DNA of 64,000 nucleotides from Siphonodentalium dalli (taxonomy: Eukaryota; Mollusca; Scaphopoda; Gadilida; Siphonodentaliidae): positions 1,178,001 to 1,242,000 of the forward strand of contig CP136064.1 in assembly GCA_032622095.1 (NCBI GenBank), in the 5' to 3' direction. This document shows positions 11,755-24,807 of this stretch, piece by piece. The position numbers and the translations under genes were made by a program. The notes beneath the pieces were generated by a model that ran no database searches, was not told where the DNA came from, and worked only from the letters and a program-made list of their open reading frames with translations. Numbering within the stretch: position 1 is the stretch's first letter; each line of letters begins with the position of its first letter.

Positions 11755-11983
11755 ATGGTGGAGTACGGTTGGATATTTTCAATTTGGCGCATGTTTCTCC
11801 ATACCGCGCCATGTCAAATCTGGCCCTATCCGAATCGGGTTGTCATTTACAATGACTGCAGAAAATATATATCTTCATGGTGGAATGCAAATGTATGTTT
11901 AAAGGAACAGATGTATCTCAACTTAAAGGGACATAAGTAACACAGTCACCAACTTAAAGGGGTATCTGCTATAGACTGGTTCC
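11755..11983 (+). repeat. S monomer at a shortened HOR boundary
   Basis: The neighbouring copies read J-A-J-T-S-E, but here J is followed directly by S and then E. An in-register loss of three monomers (A-J-T), or an exchange between A and S, explains this. The two differ at few sites, so I cannot place the join. Confidence 0.75.
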
Positions 11984-14900
11984 ATGGTGGAGTACGGTTG
12001 GATATTTTCAATTTGGCGCATGTTTCTCCATACCGCGCCATGTCAAATCTGGCCATATCCGAATCGGGTTGTCATTTACAATGACTGCAGAAAATATATA
12101 TCTTCATGTTGGAATGCAAATGTATGTTTAAAGGAACAGATGTATCTCAACTTAAAGGGACATAAGTAACACAGTCACCAACTTTAAGGGGTATCTGCTA
12201 TAGACTGGTTACATGGTGGAGTACGGTTGGATATTTTCAATTATGCGCATGTTTCTCCATACCGCGCCATGTCAAATCTGGCCATATCCGAATCGGGTTG
12301 TCATTTACAATGACTGCAGAAAATAAATATCTTCATGTTGGAATGCAAATGTATGTTTAAAGGAACAGATGTATCTCAACTTAAAGGAACATAAGTAACA
12401 CAGTCACCAACTTAAAGAGGTGTCTGATTTAGACTGGTTCCATGGTGGAGTACGGTTGGATATTTTCTATTTGGCGCATGTTTCTCCATACCGCGCCATG
12501 TCAAATCTGGCCATATCCGAATCGGGTTGTCATTTACAATGACTACAGAAAATAAATATCTTCATGTTGGAATGCAAATGTATGTTTAAAGGAACAGATG
12601 TATCTCAACTTAATGGGACATAAGTAACACAGTCACCAACTTTAAGGGGTATCTGCTATAGACTGGTTCCATGGTGGAGTACGGTTGGATATTTTCTATT
12701 TGGCGCATGTTTCTCCATACTGCGCCATGTCAAATCTGGCCATATCCGAATCGGGTTGTCATTTACAATGACTACAGAAAATAAATATCTTCATGTTGGA
12801 ATGCAAATGTATGTTTAAAGAAACAGATGTATCTCAACTTAAAGGAACATAAGTAACACAGTCACCAACTTTAAGGGATATCTGCTATAGACTGGTTCCA
12901 TGGTGGAGTACTGTTGGATATTTTCAATTTGGCGCATGTTTCTCCCTACCGCGCCATGTCAAATCTGGCCATATCCGAATCGGGTTGTCATTTACAATGA
13001 CTACAGAAAATAAATATCTTCATGTTGGAATGCAAATGTATGTTTAAACGAACAGATGTATCTCAACTTAAAGGGACATAAGTAACACAGTCACCAACTT
13101 AAAGGGGTATCTGCTATAGACTGGTTCCATGGTGGAGTACGGTTGGATATTTTCAATTTGGCGCATGTTTCTCCATACCGCGCCATGTCAAATCTGGCCA
13201 TATCCGAATCGGGTTGTCATTTACAATGACTGCAGAAAATATATATCTTCATGGTGGAATGCAAATGTATGTTTAAAGGAACAGATGTATCTCAACTTAA
13301 AGGGACATAAGTAACACAGTCACCAACTTAAAGGGGTATCTGCTATAGACTGGTTCCATGGTGGAGTACTGTTGGATATTTTCAATTTGGCGCATGTTTC
13401 TCCCTACCGCGCCATGTCAAATCTGGCCATATCCGAATCGGGTTGTCATTTACAATGACTACAGAAAATAAATATCTTCATGTTGGAATGCAAATGTATG
13501 TTTAAAGGAACAGATGTATCTCAACTTAAAGGGACATAAGTAACACAGTCACCAACTTAAAGGGGTATCTGCTATAGACTGGTTCCATGGTGGAGTACGG
13601 TTGGATATTTTCAATTTGGCGCATGTTTCTCCATACCGCGCAATGTCAAATCTGGCCATATCCGAATCGGGTTGTCATTTACAATGACTGCAGAAAATAT
13701 ATATCTTCATGGTGGAATGCAAATGTATGTTTAAAGGAACAGATGTATCTCAACTTAAACGGACATAAGTAACACAGTCACCAACTTAAAGGGGTATCTG
13801 CTATAGACTGGTTCCATGGTGGAGTACGGTTGGATATTTTCAATTTGGCGCATGTTTCTCCATACCGCGCCATGTCAAATCTGGCCCTATCCGAATCGGG
13901 TTGTCATTTACAATGACTGCAGAAAATATATATCTTCATGGTGGAATGCAAATGTATGTTTAAAGGAACAGATGTATCTCAACTTAAAGGGACATAAGTA
14001 ACACAGTCACCAACTTTAAGGGGTATCTGCTATAGACTGGTTCCATGGTGGAGTACGGTTGGATATTTTCAATTTGGCGCATGTTTCTCCATACCGCGCC
14101 ATGTCAAATCTGGCCATATCCGAATCGGGTTGTCATTTACAATGACTGCAGAAAATATATATCTTCATGTTGGAATGCAAATGTATGTTTAAAGGAACAG
14201 ATGTATCTCAACTTAAAGGGACATAAGTAACACAGTCACCAATATTAAGGGGTATCTGCTATAGACTGGTTCCATGGTGGAGTACGGTTGGATATTTTCA
14301 ATTATGCGCATGTTTCTCCATACCGCGCCATGTCAAATCTGGCCATATCCGAATCGGGTTGTCATTTACAATGACTGCAGAAAATATATATCTTCATGTT
14401 GGAATGCAAATGTATGTTTAAAGGAACAGATGTATCTCAACTTAAAGGAACATAAGTAACACAGTCACCAACTTAAAGAGGTGTCTGATTTAGACTGGTT
14501 CCATGGTGGAGTACGGTTGGATATTTTCTATTTGGCGCATGTTTCTCCATACCGCGCCATGTCAAATCTGGCCATATCCGAATCGGGTTGTCATTTACAA
14601 TGACTACAGAAAATAAATATCTTCATGTTGGAATGCAAATGTATGTTTAAAGGAACAGATGTATCTCAACTTAAAGGGACATAAGTAACACAGTCACCAA
14701 CTTTAAGGGGTATCTGCTATAGACTGGTTCCATGGTGGAGTACGGTTGGATATTTTCTATTTGGCGCATGTTTCTCCATACTGCGCCATGTCAAATCTGG
14801 CCATATCCGAATCGGGTTGTCATTTACAATGACTACAGAAAATAAATATCTTCATGTTGGAATGCAAATGTATGTTTAAAGAAACAGATGTATCTCAACT

Positions 14901-15189
14901 TAAAGGAACATAAGTAACACAGTCACCAACTTTAAGGGGTATCTGCTATAGACTGGTTCCATGGTAGAGTACTGTTGGATATTTTCAATTTGGCGCATGT
15001 TTCTCCCTACCGCGCCATGTCAAATCTGGCCATATCCGAATCGGGTTGTCATTTACAATGACTACAGAAAATAAATATCTTCATGTTGGAATGCAAATGT
15101 ATGTTTAAACGAACAGATGTATCTCAACTTAAAGGGACATAAGTAACACAGTCACCAACTTAAAGGGGTATCTGCTATAGACTGGTTCC
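11984..15189 (+). repeat. 14-monomer HOR, copy 1 (3206 bp)
   Basis: Order: E-U-P-Q-J-A-J-T-S-E-(E/U mosaic)-P-Q-J. The markers that prove the period are taatggg in the first P tail (near 12610), agggatatctg before the first J (near 12876), the mosaic unit at 14274, and tggtagagtac in the last J (near 14966). All recur 3206 bp (14 x 229) downstream. Confidence 0.93.
14274..14502 (+). repeat. E/U mosaic monomer
   Basis: Markers alternate along the unit. The preceding linker aatattaagg and gttccatgg are E-like, aattatgcgca is U-like, the open tatata is E-like, and the tail aaaggaacat is U-like. The separate parents stand side by side at 19541 (E) and 19770 (U). A single crossover cannot give this pattern. 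Two or more exchanges, or a short conversion tract, are needed. A second copy at 17480 comes from the 14-mer duplication. Confidence 0.85.
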
Positions 15190-18100
15190 ATGGTGGAGTA
15201 CGGTTGGATATTTTCAATTTGGCGCATGTTTCTCCATACCGCGCCATGTCAAATCTGGCCATATCCGAATCGGGTTGTCATTTACAATGACTGCAGAAAA
15301 TATATATCTTCATGTTGGAATGCAAATGTATGTTTAAAGGAACAGATGTATCTCAACTTAAAGGGACATAAGTAACACAGTCACCAACTTTAAGGGGTAT
15401 CTGCTATAGACTGGTTACATGGTGGAGTACGGTTGGATATTTTCAATTATGCGCATGTTTCTCCATACCGCGCCATGTCAAATCTGGCCATATCCGAATC
15501 GGGTTGTCATTTACAATGACTGCAGAAAATAAATATCTTCATGTTGGAATGCAAATGTATGTTTAAAGGAACAGATGTATCTCAACTTAAAGGAACATAA
15601 GTAACACAGTCACCAACTTAAAGAGGTGTCTGATTTAGACTGGTTCCATGGTGGAGTACGGTTGGATATTTTCTATTTGGCGCATGTTTCTCCATACCGC
15701 GCCATGTCAAATCTGGCCATATCCGAATCGGGTTGTCATTTACAATGACTACAGAAAATAAATATCTTCATGTTGGAATGCAAATGTATGTTTAAAGGAA
15801 CAGATGTATCTCAACTTAATGGGACATAAGTAACACAGTCACCAACTTTAAGGGGTATCTGCTATAGACTGGTTCCATGGTGGAGTACGGTTGGATATTT
15901 TCTATTTGGCGCATGTTTCTCCATACTGCGCCATGTCAAATCTGGCCATATCCGAATCGGGTTGTCATTTACAATGACTACAGAAAATAAATATCTTCAT
16001 GTTGGAATGCAAATGTATGTTTAAAGAAACAGATGTATCTCAACTTAAAGGAACATAAGTAACACAGTCACCAACTTTAAGGGATATCTGCTATAGACTG
16101 GTTCCATGGTGGAGTACTGTTGGATATTTTCAATTTGGCGCATGTTTCTCCCTACCGCGCCATGTCAAATCTGGCCATATCCGAATCGGGTTGTCATTTA
16201 CAATGACTACAGAAAATAAATATCTTCATGTTGGAATGCAAATGTATGTTTAAACGAACAGATGTATCTCAACTTAAAGGGACATAAGTAACACAGTCAC
16301 CAACTTAAAGGGGTATCTGCTATAGACTGGTTCCATGGTGGAGTACGGTTGGATATTTTCAATTTGGCGCATGTTTCTCCATACCGCGCCATGTCAAATC
16401 TGGCCATATCCGAATCGGGTTGTCATTTACAATGACTGCAGAAAATATATATCTTCATGGTGGAATGCAAATGTATGTTTAAAGGAACAGATGTATCTCA
16501 ACTTAAAGGGACATAAGTAACACAGTCACCAACTTAAAGGGGTATCTGCTATAGACTGGTTCCATGGTGGAGTACTGTTGGATATTTTCAATTTGGCGCA
16601 TGTTTCTCCCTACCGCGCCATGTCAAATCTGGCCATATCCGAATCGGGTTGTCATTTACAATGACTACAGAAAATAAATATCTTCATGTTGGAATGCAAA
16701 TGTATGTTTAAAGGAACAGATGTATCTCAACTTAAAGGGACATAAGTAACACAGTCACCAACTTAAAGGGGTATCTGCTATAGACTGGTTCCATGGTGGA
16801 GTACGGTTGGATATTTTCAATTTGGCGCATGTTTCTCCATACCGCGCAATGTCAAATCTGGCCATATCCGAATCGGGTTGTCATTTACAATGACTGCAGA
16901 AAATATATATCTTCATGGTGGAATGCAAATGTATGTTTAAAGGAACAGATGTATCTCAACTTAAACGGACATAAGTAACACAGTCACCAACTTAAAGGGG
17001 TATCTGCTATAGACTGGTTCCATGGTGGAGTACGGTTGGATATTTTCAATTTGGCGCATGTTTCTCCATACCGCGCCATGTCAAATCTGGCCCTATCCGA
17101 ATCGGGTTGTCATTTACAATGACTGCAGAAAATATATATCTTCATGGTGGAATGCAAATGTATGTTTAAAGGAACAGATGTATCTCAACTTAAAGGGACA
17201 TAAGTAACACAGTCACCAACTTTAAGGGGTATCTGCTATAGACTGGTTCCATGGTGGAGTACGGTTGGATATTTTCAATTTGGCGCATGTTTCTCCATAC
17301 CGCGCCATGTCAAATCTGGCCATATCCGAATCGGGTTGTCATTTACAATGACTGCAGAAAATATATATCTTCATGTTGGAATGCAAATGTATGTTTAAAG
17401 GAACAGATGTATCTCAACTTAAAGGGACATAAGTAACACAGTCACCAATATTAAGGGGTATCTGCTATAGACTGGTTCCATGGTGGAGTACGGTTGGATA
17501 TTTTCAATTATGCGCATGTTTCTCCATACCGCGCCATGTCAAATCTGGCCATATCCGAATCGGGTTGTCATTTACAATGACTGCAGAAAATATATATCTT
17601 CATGTTGGAATGCAAATGTATGTTTAAAGGAACAGATGTATCTCAACTTAAAGGAACATAAGTAACACAGTCACCAACTTAAAGAGGTGTCTGATTTAGA
17701 CTGGTTCCATGGTGGAGTACGGTTGGATATTTTCTATTTGGCGCATGTTTCTCCATACCGCGCCATGTCAAATCTGGCCATATCCGAATCGGGTTGTCAT
17801 TTACAATGACTACAGAAAATAAATATCTTCATGTTGGAATGCAAATGTATGTTTAAAGGAACAGATGTATCTCAACTTAAAGGGACATAAGTAACACAGT
17901 CACCAACTTTAAGGGGTATCTGCTATAGACTGGTTCCATGGTGGAGTACGGTTGGATATTTTCTATTTGGCGCATGTTTCTCCATACTGCGCCATGTCAA
18001 ATCTGGCCATATCCGAATCGGGTTGTCATTTACAATGACTACAGAAAATAAATATCTTCATGTTGGAATGCAAATGTATGTTTAAAGAAACAGATGTATC

Positions 18101-18395
18101 TCAACTTAAAGGAACATAAGTAACACAGTCACCAACTTTAAGGGGTATCTGCTATAGACTGGTTCCATGGTAGAGTACTGTTGGATATTTTCAATTTGGC
18201 GCATGTTTCTCCCTACCGCGCCATGTCAAATCTGGCCATATCCGAATCGGGTTGTCATTTACAATGACTACAGAAAATAAATATCTTCATGTTGGAATGC
18301 AAATGTATGTTTAAACGAACAGATGTATCTCAACTTAAAGGGACATAAGTAACACAGTCACCAACTTAAAGGGGTATCTGCTATAGACTGGTTCC
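15190..18395 (+). repeat. 14-monomer HOR, copy 2 (3206 bp)
   Basis: It has the same order as 11984-15189, with taatggg near 15817, agggatatctg near 16080, the mosaic unit at 17480 and tggtagagtac near 18170. Internally the 14-mer is two related half-blocks, one with and one without A-J-T-S, so it is itself a composite of a shorter unit. It ends where A-J-T-S resumes at 18396. Confidence 0.93.
17480..17708 (+). repeat. E/U mosaic monomer, duplicated copy
   Basis: It has the same marker combination as the unit at 14274, 3206 bp away. This makes inheritance by block duplication far likelier than a second independent mosaic. Confidence 0.85.
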
Positions 18396-20685
18396 ATGGT
18401 GGAGTACGGTTGGATATTTTCAATTTGGCGCATGTTTCTCCATACCGCGCCATGTCAAATCTGGCCATATCCGAATCGGGTTGTCATTTACAATGACTGC
18501 AGAAAATATATATCTTCATGGTGGAATGCAAATGTATGTTTAAAGGAACAGATGTATCTCAACTTAAAGGGACATAAGTAACACAGTCACCAACTTAAAG
18601 GGGTATCTGCTATAGACTGGTTCCATGGTGGAGTACTGTTGGATATTTTCAATTTGGCGCATGTTTCTCCCTACCGCGCCATGTCAAATCTGGCCATATC
18701 CGAATCGGGTTGTCATTTACAATGACTACAGAAAATAAATATCTTCATGTTGGAATGCAAATGTATGTTTAAAGGAACAGATGTATCTCAACTTAAAGGG
18801 ACATAAGTAACACAGTCACCAACTTAAAGGGGTATCTGCTATAGACTGGTTCCATGGTGGAGTACGGTTGGATATTTTCAATTTGGCGCATGTTTCTCCA
18901 TACCGCGCAATGTCAAATCTGGCCATATCCGAATCGGGTTGTCATTTACAATGACTGCAGAAAATATATATCTTCATGGTGGAATGCAAATGTATGTTTA
19001 AAGGAACAGATGTATCTCAACTTAAACGGACATAAGTAACACAGTCACCAACTTAAAGGGGTATCTGCTATAGACTGGTTCCATGGTGGAGTACGGTTGG
19101 ATATTTTCAATTTGGCGCATGTTTCTCCATACCGCGCCATGTCAAATCTGGCCCTATCCGAATCGGGTTGTCATTTACAATGACTGCAGAAAATATATAT
19201 CTTCATGGTGGAATGCAAATGTATGTTTAAAGGAACAGATGTATCTCAACTTAAAGGGACATAAGTAACACAGTCACCAACTTTAAGGGGTATCTGCTAT
19301 AGACTGGTTCCATGGTGGAGTACGGTTGGATATTTTCAATTTGGCGCATGTTTCTCCATACCGCGCCATGTCAAATCTGGCCATATCCGAATCGGGTTGT
19401 CATTTACAATGACTGCAGAAAATATATATCTTCATGTTGGAATGCAAATGTATGTTTAAAGGAACAGATGTATCTCAACTTAAAGGGACATAAGTAACAC
19501 AGTCACCAATATTAAGGGGTATCTGCTATAGACTGGTTCCATGGTGGAGTACGGTTGGATATTTTCAATTTGGCGCATGTTTCTCCATACCGCGCCATGT
19601 CAAATCTGGCCATATCCGAATCGGGTTGTCATTTACAATGACTGCAGAAAATATATATCTTCATGTTGGAATGCAAATGTATGTTTAAAGGAACAGATGT
19701 ATCTCAACTTAAAGGGACATAAGTAACACAGTCACCAACTTTAAGGGGTATCTGCTATAGACTGGTTACATGGTGGAGTACGGTTGGATATTTTCAATTA
19801 TGCGCATGTTTCTCCATACCGCGCCATGTCAAATCTGGCCATATCCGAATCGGGTTGTCATTTACAATGACTGCAGAAAATAAATATCTTCATGTTGGAA
19901 TGCAAATGTATGTTTAAAGGAACAGATGTATCTCAACTTAAAGGAACATAAGTAACACAGTCACCAACTTAAAGAGGTGTCTGATTTAGACTGGTTCCAT
20001 GGTGGAGTACGGTTGGATATTTTCTATTTGGCGCATGTTTCTCCATACCGCGCCATGTCAAATCTGGCCATATCCGAATCGGGTTGTCATTTACAATGAC
20101 TACAGAAAATAAATATCTTCATGTTGGAATGCAAATGTATGTTTAAAGGAACAGATGTATCTCAACTTAAAGGGACATAATTAACACAGTCACCAACTTT
20201 AAGGGGTATCTGCTATAGACTGGTTCCATGGTGGAGTACGGTTGGATATTTTCTATTTGGCGCATGTTTCTCCATACTGCGCCATGTCAAATCTGGCCAT
20301 ATCCAAATCGGGTTGTCATTTACAATGACTACAGAAAATAAATATCTTCATGTTGGAATGCAAATGTATGTTTAAAGAAACAGATGTATCTCAACTTAAA
20401 GGAACATAAGTAACACAGTCACCAACTTTAAGGGGTATCTGCTATAGACTGGTTCCATGGTGGAGTACTGTTGGATATTTTCAATTTGGCGCATGTTTCT
20501 CCCTACCGCGCCATGTCAAATCTGGCCATATCCGAATCGGGTTGTCATTTACAATGACTACAGAAAATAAATATCTTCATGTTGGAATGCAAATGTATGT
20601 TTAAAGGAACAGATGTATCTCAACTTAAAGGGACATAAGTAACACAGTCACCAACTTAAAGGGGTATCTGCTATAGACTGGTTCC
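18396..20685 (+). repeat. 10-monomer HOR A-J-T-S-E-E-U-P-Q-J (2290 bp)
   Basis: Ten units, with two consecutive E units (19312, 19541) before U. This is the un-fused arrangement of what is a single E/U mosaic in the preceding 14-mer. Private changes include ataattaac near 20178 and atccaaatcgg near 20303. A further A-J-T-S-E run starts at 20686. Confidence 0.9.
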
Positions 20686-22059
20686 ATGGTGGAGTACGGT
20701 TGGATATTTTCAATTTGGCGCATGTTTCTCCATACCGCGCCATGTCAAATCTGGCCATATCCGAATCGGGTTGTCATTTACAATGACTGCAGAAAATATA
20801 TATCTTCATGGTGGAATGCAAATGTATGTTTAAAGGAACAGATGTATCTCAACTTAAAGGGACATAAGTAACACAGTCACCAACTTAAAGGGGTATCTGC
20901 TATAGACTGGTTCCATGGTGGAGTACTGTTGGATATTTTCAATTTGGCGCATGTTTCTCCCTACCGCGCCATGTCAAATCTGGCCATATCCGAATCGGGT
21001 TGTCATTTACAATGACTACAGAAAATATATATCTTCATGTTGGAATGCAAATGTATGTTTAAAGGAACAGATGTATCTCAACTTAAAGGGACATAAGTAA
21101 CACAGTCACCAACTTAAAGGGGTATCTGCTATAGACTGGTTCCATGGTGGAGTACGGTTGGATATTTTCAATTTGGCGCATGTTTCTCCATACCGCGCAA
21201 TGTCAAATCTGGCCATATCCGAATCGGGTTGTCATTTACAATGACTGCAGAAAATATATATCTTCATGGTGGAATGCAAATGTATGTTTAAAGGAACAGA
21301 TGTATCTCAACTTAAACGGACATAAGTAACACAGTCACCAACTTAAAGGGGTATCTGCTATAGACTGGTTCCATGGTGGAGTACGGTTGGATATTTTCAA
21401 TTTGGCGCATGTTTCTCCATACCGCGCCATGTCAAACCTGGCCCTATTCGAATCGAGTTGTCATTTACAATGACTGCTGAAAATATATATCTTCATGGTG
21501 GAATGCAAATGTATGTTTAAAGGAACAGATGTATCTCAACTTAAAGGGACATAAGTAACACAGTCACCAACTTTAAGGGGTATCTGCTATAGACTGGTTC
21601 CATGGTGGAGTACGGTTGGATATTTTCAATTTGGCGCATGTTTCTCCATACCGCGCCATGTCAAATCTGGCCATATCCGAATCGGGTTGTCATTTACAAT
21701 GACTGCAGAAAATATATATCTTCATGTTGGAATGCAAATGTATGTTTAAAGGAACAGATGTATCTCAACTTAAAGGGACATAAGTAACACAGTCACCAAT
21801 AATAAGGGGTATCTGCTATAGACTGGTTCCATGGTGGAGTACGGTTGGATATTTTCAATTTGGCGCATGTTTCTCCATATCGCGCCATGTCAAATCTGGC
21901 CATATCCGAATCGGGTTGTCATTTACAATGACTGCAGAAAATATATATCTTCATGTTGGAATGCAAATGTATGTTTAAAGGAACAGATGTATCTCAACTT
22001 AAAGGGACATAAGTAACACCGTCACCAACTTTAAGGGGTATCTGCTATAGACTGGTTAC
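20686..22059 (+). repeat. Six-monomer segment A-J-T-S-E-F
   Basis: This starts as another copy of the 10-mer but changes after E to F (catatcgcg, tail aacaccgtc), which leads into the G-H-I series at 22060. The J at 20915 has the open tatata, unlike most J units. The E tail has aataataagg near 21799 in place of aatattaagg. It is the first appearance of F in the window. Confidence 0.88.
21373..21601 (+). repeat. Divergent S monomer with clustered private substitutions
   Basis: Four changes not seen in other S units lie within about 45 bases: tcaaacctgg, ccctattcg, aatcgagttg and actgctgaaa. The last one puts a TGA in the 61-codon frame. The unit is otherwise a standard S in a standard T-S-E context. 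Confidence 0.85.
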
Positions 22060-24807
22060 ATGGTGGAGTACGGTTGGATATTTGCAATTTTGCGCATGTT
22101 TCTCCATACCGCGACATGTCAAATCTGGCCATATCCGAATCGGGTTGTCATTTACAATGACTGCAGAAAATATATATCTTCATGTTGGAATGCAAATGTA
22201 TGTTTAAAGGAACAGATGTATCTCAACTTAAAGGGACATAAGTAACACAGTCACCAACTTTAAGGGGTATCTGCTATAGACTGGTTACATGGTGGAGTAC
22301 GGTTGGATATTTTCAATTTTGCGCATGTTTCTCCATACCGCGCCATGTCAAATCTGCCCATATCCGAATCGGGTTGTCATTTACAATGACTGCAGAAAAT
22401 AAATATCTTCATGTTGGAATGCAAATGTATGTTTAAAGGAACAGATGTATCTCAACTTAAAGGAACATAGGTAACACAGTCACCAACTTAAAGAGGTGTC
22501 TGATTTAGACTGGTTCCATGGTGGAGTACGGTTGGATATTTTCTATTTGGCGCATGTTTCTCCATACCGCGCCATGTCAAATCTGGCCCTATCCGATTCG
22601 GGTTGTCATTTACAATGACTGCAGAAAATATATATCTTCATGGTGGAATGCAAATGTATGTTTAAAGAAACAGATGTATCTCAACTTAAAGGGACATAAG
22701 TAGCACAGTCACCAACTTTAAGGGGTATCTGCTATAGACTGGTTCCATGGTGGAGTACTGTTGGATATTTTCAATTTGGCGCATGTTTCTCCCTACCGCG
22801 CCATGTCAAATCTGGCCATATCCGAATCGGGTTGTCATTTACAATGACTGCAGAAAATATATATCTTCATGGTGGAATGCAAATGTATGTTTAAAGGAAC
22901 AGATGTATCTCAACTTAAAGGGACATAAGTAACACAGTCACCAACTTTAAGGGGTATCTGCTATAGACTGGTTCCATGGTGGAGTACGGTTGGATATTTT
23001 CAATTTGGCGCATGTTTCTCCATACCGCGCCATGTCAAATCTGGCCATATCCGAATCGGGTTGTCATTTACAATGACTGCAGAAAATATATATCTTCATG
23101 TTGGAATGCAAATGTATGTTTAAAGGAACAGATGTATCTCAACTTAAAGGGACATAAGTAACACAGTCACCAATATTAAGGGGTATCTGCTATAGACTGG
23201 TTCCATGGTGGAGTACGGTTGGATATTTTCAATTTGGCGCATGTTTCTCCATACCGCGCCATGTCAAATCTGGCCATATCCGAATCGGGTTGTCATTTAC
23301 AATGACTGCAGAAAATATATATCTTCATGTTGGAATGCAAATGTATGTTTAAAGGAACAGATGTATCTCAACTTAAAGGGACATAAGTAACACAGTCACC
23401 AACTTTAAGGGATATCTGCTATAGACTGGTTACATGGTGGAGTACGGTTGGATATTTTCAATTATGCGCATGTTTCTCCATACCGCGCCATGTCAAATCT
23501 GGCCATATCCGAATCGGGTTGTCATTTACAATGACTGCAGAAAATAAATATCTTCATGTTGGAATGCAAATGTATGTTTAAAGGAACAGATGTATCTCAA
23601 CTTAAAGGAACATAAGTAACACAGTCACCAACTTAAAGAGGTGTCTGATTTAGACTGGTTCCATGGTGGAGTACGGTTGGATATTTTCTATTTGGCGCAT
23701 GTTTCTCCATACCGCGCCATGTCAAATCTGGCCATATCCGAATCGGGTTGTCATTTACAATGACTACAGAAAATAAATATCTTCATGTTGGAATGCAAAT
23801 GTATGTTTAAAGGAACAGATGTATCTCAACTTAAAGGGACATAAGTAACACAGTCACCAACTTTAAGGGGTATCTGCTATAGACTGGTTCCATGGTGGAG
23901 TACGGTTGGATATTTTCTATTTGGCGCATGTTTCTCCATACTGCGCCATGTCAAATCTGGCCATATCCGAATCGGGTTGTCATTTACAATGACTACAGAA
24001 AATAAATATCTTCATGTTGGAATGCAAATGTATGTTTAAAGAAACAGATGTATCTCAACTTAAAGGAACATAAGTAACACAGTCACCAACTTTAAGGGGT
24101 ATCTGCTATAGACTGGTTCCATGGTGGAGTACTGTTGGATATTTTCAATTTGGCGCATGTTTCTCCCTACCGCGCCATGTCAAATCTGGCCATATCCGAA
24201 TCGGGTTGTCATTTACAATGACTACAGAAAATAAATATCTTCATGTTGGAATGCAAATGTATGTTTAAAGGAACAGATGTATCTCAACTTAAAGGGACAT
24301 AAGTAACACAGTCACCAACTTAAAGGGGTATCTGCTATAGACTGGTTCCATGGTGGAGTACGGTTGGATATTTTCAATTTGGCGCATGTTTCTCCATACC
24401 GCGCCATGTCAAATCTGGCCATATCCGAATCGGGTTGTCATTTACAATGACTGCAGAAAATATATATCTTCATGGTGGAATGCAAATGTATGTTTAAAGG
24501 AACAGATGTATCTCAACTTAAAGGGACATAAGTAACACAGTCACCAACTTAAAGGGGTATCTGCTATAGACTGGTTCCATGGTGGAGTACTGTTGGATAT
24601 TTTCAATTTGGCGCATGTTTCTCCCTACCGCGCCATGTCAAATCTGGCCATATCCGAATCGGGTTGTCATTTACAATGACTACAGAAAATAAATATCTTC
24701 ATGTTGGAATGCAAATGTATGTTTAAAGGAACAGATGTATCTCAACTTAAAGGGACATAAGTAACACAGTCACCAACTTAAAGGGGTATCTGCTATAGAC
24801 TGGTTCC
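22060..24807 (+). repeat. 12-monomer HOR, copy 1 (2748 bp)
   Basis: Order: G-H-I-J(variant)-E-E-U-P-Q-J-A-J. The J variant at 22747 has the J 5' half (gtactgttgg, ccctacc) and an A-like 3' half (gcag, tatata, catggtgg). G (tttgcaatttt, gcgacatg) and I (ccgattcgg) first appear here and recur 2748 bp later. Confidence 0.92.

Noticed and set aside
14941-18190. A separate subfamily for J units with tggtagagtac
   Set aside because: Only two units carry it (14961 and 18167), exactly 3206 bp apart. It is one substitution copied by the 14-mer duplication and not an independent subfamily.
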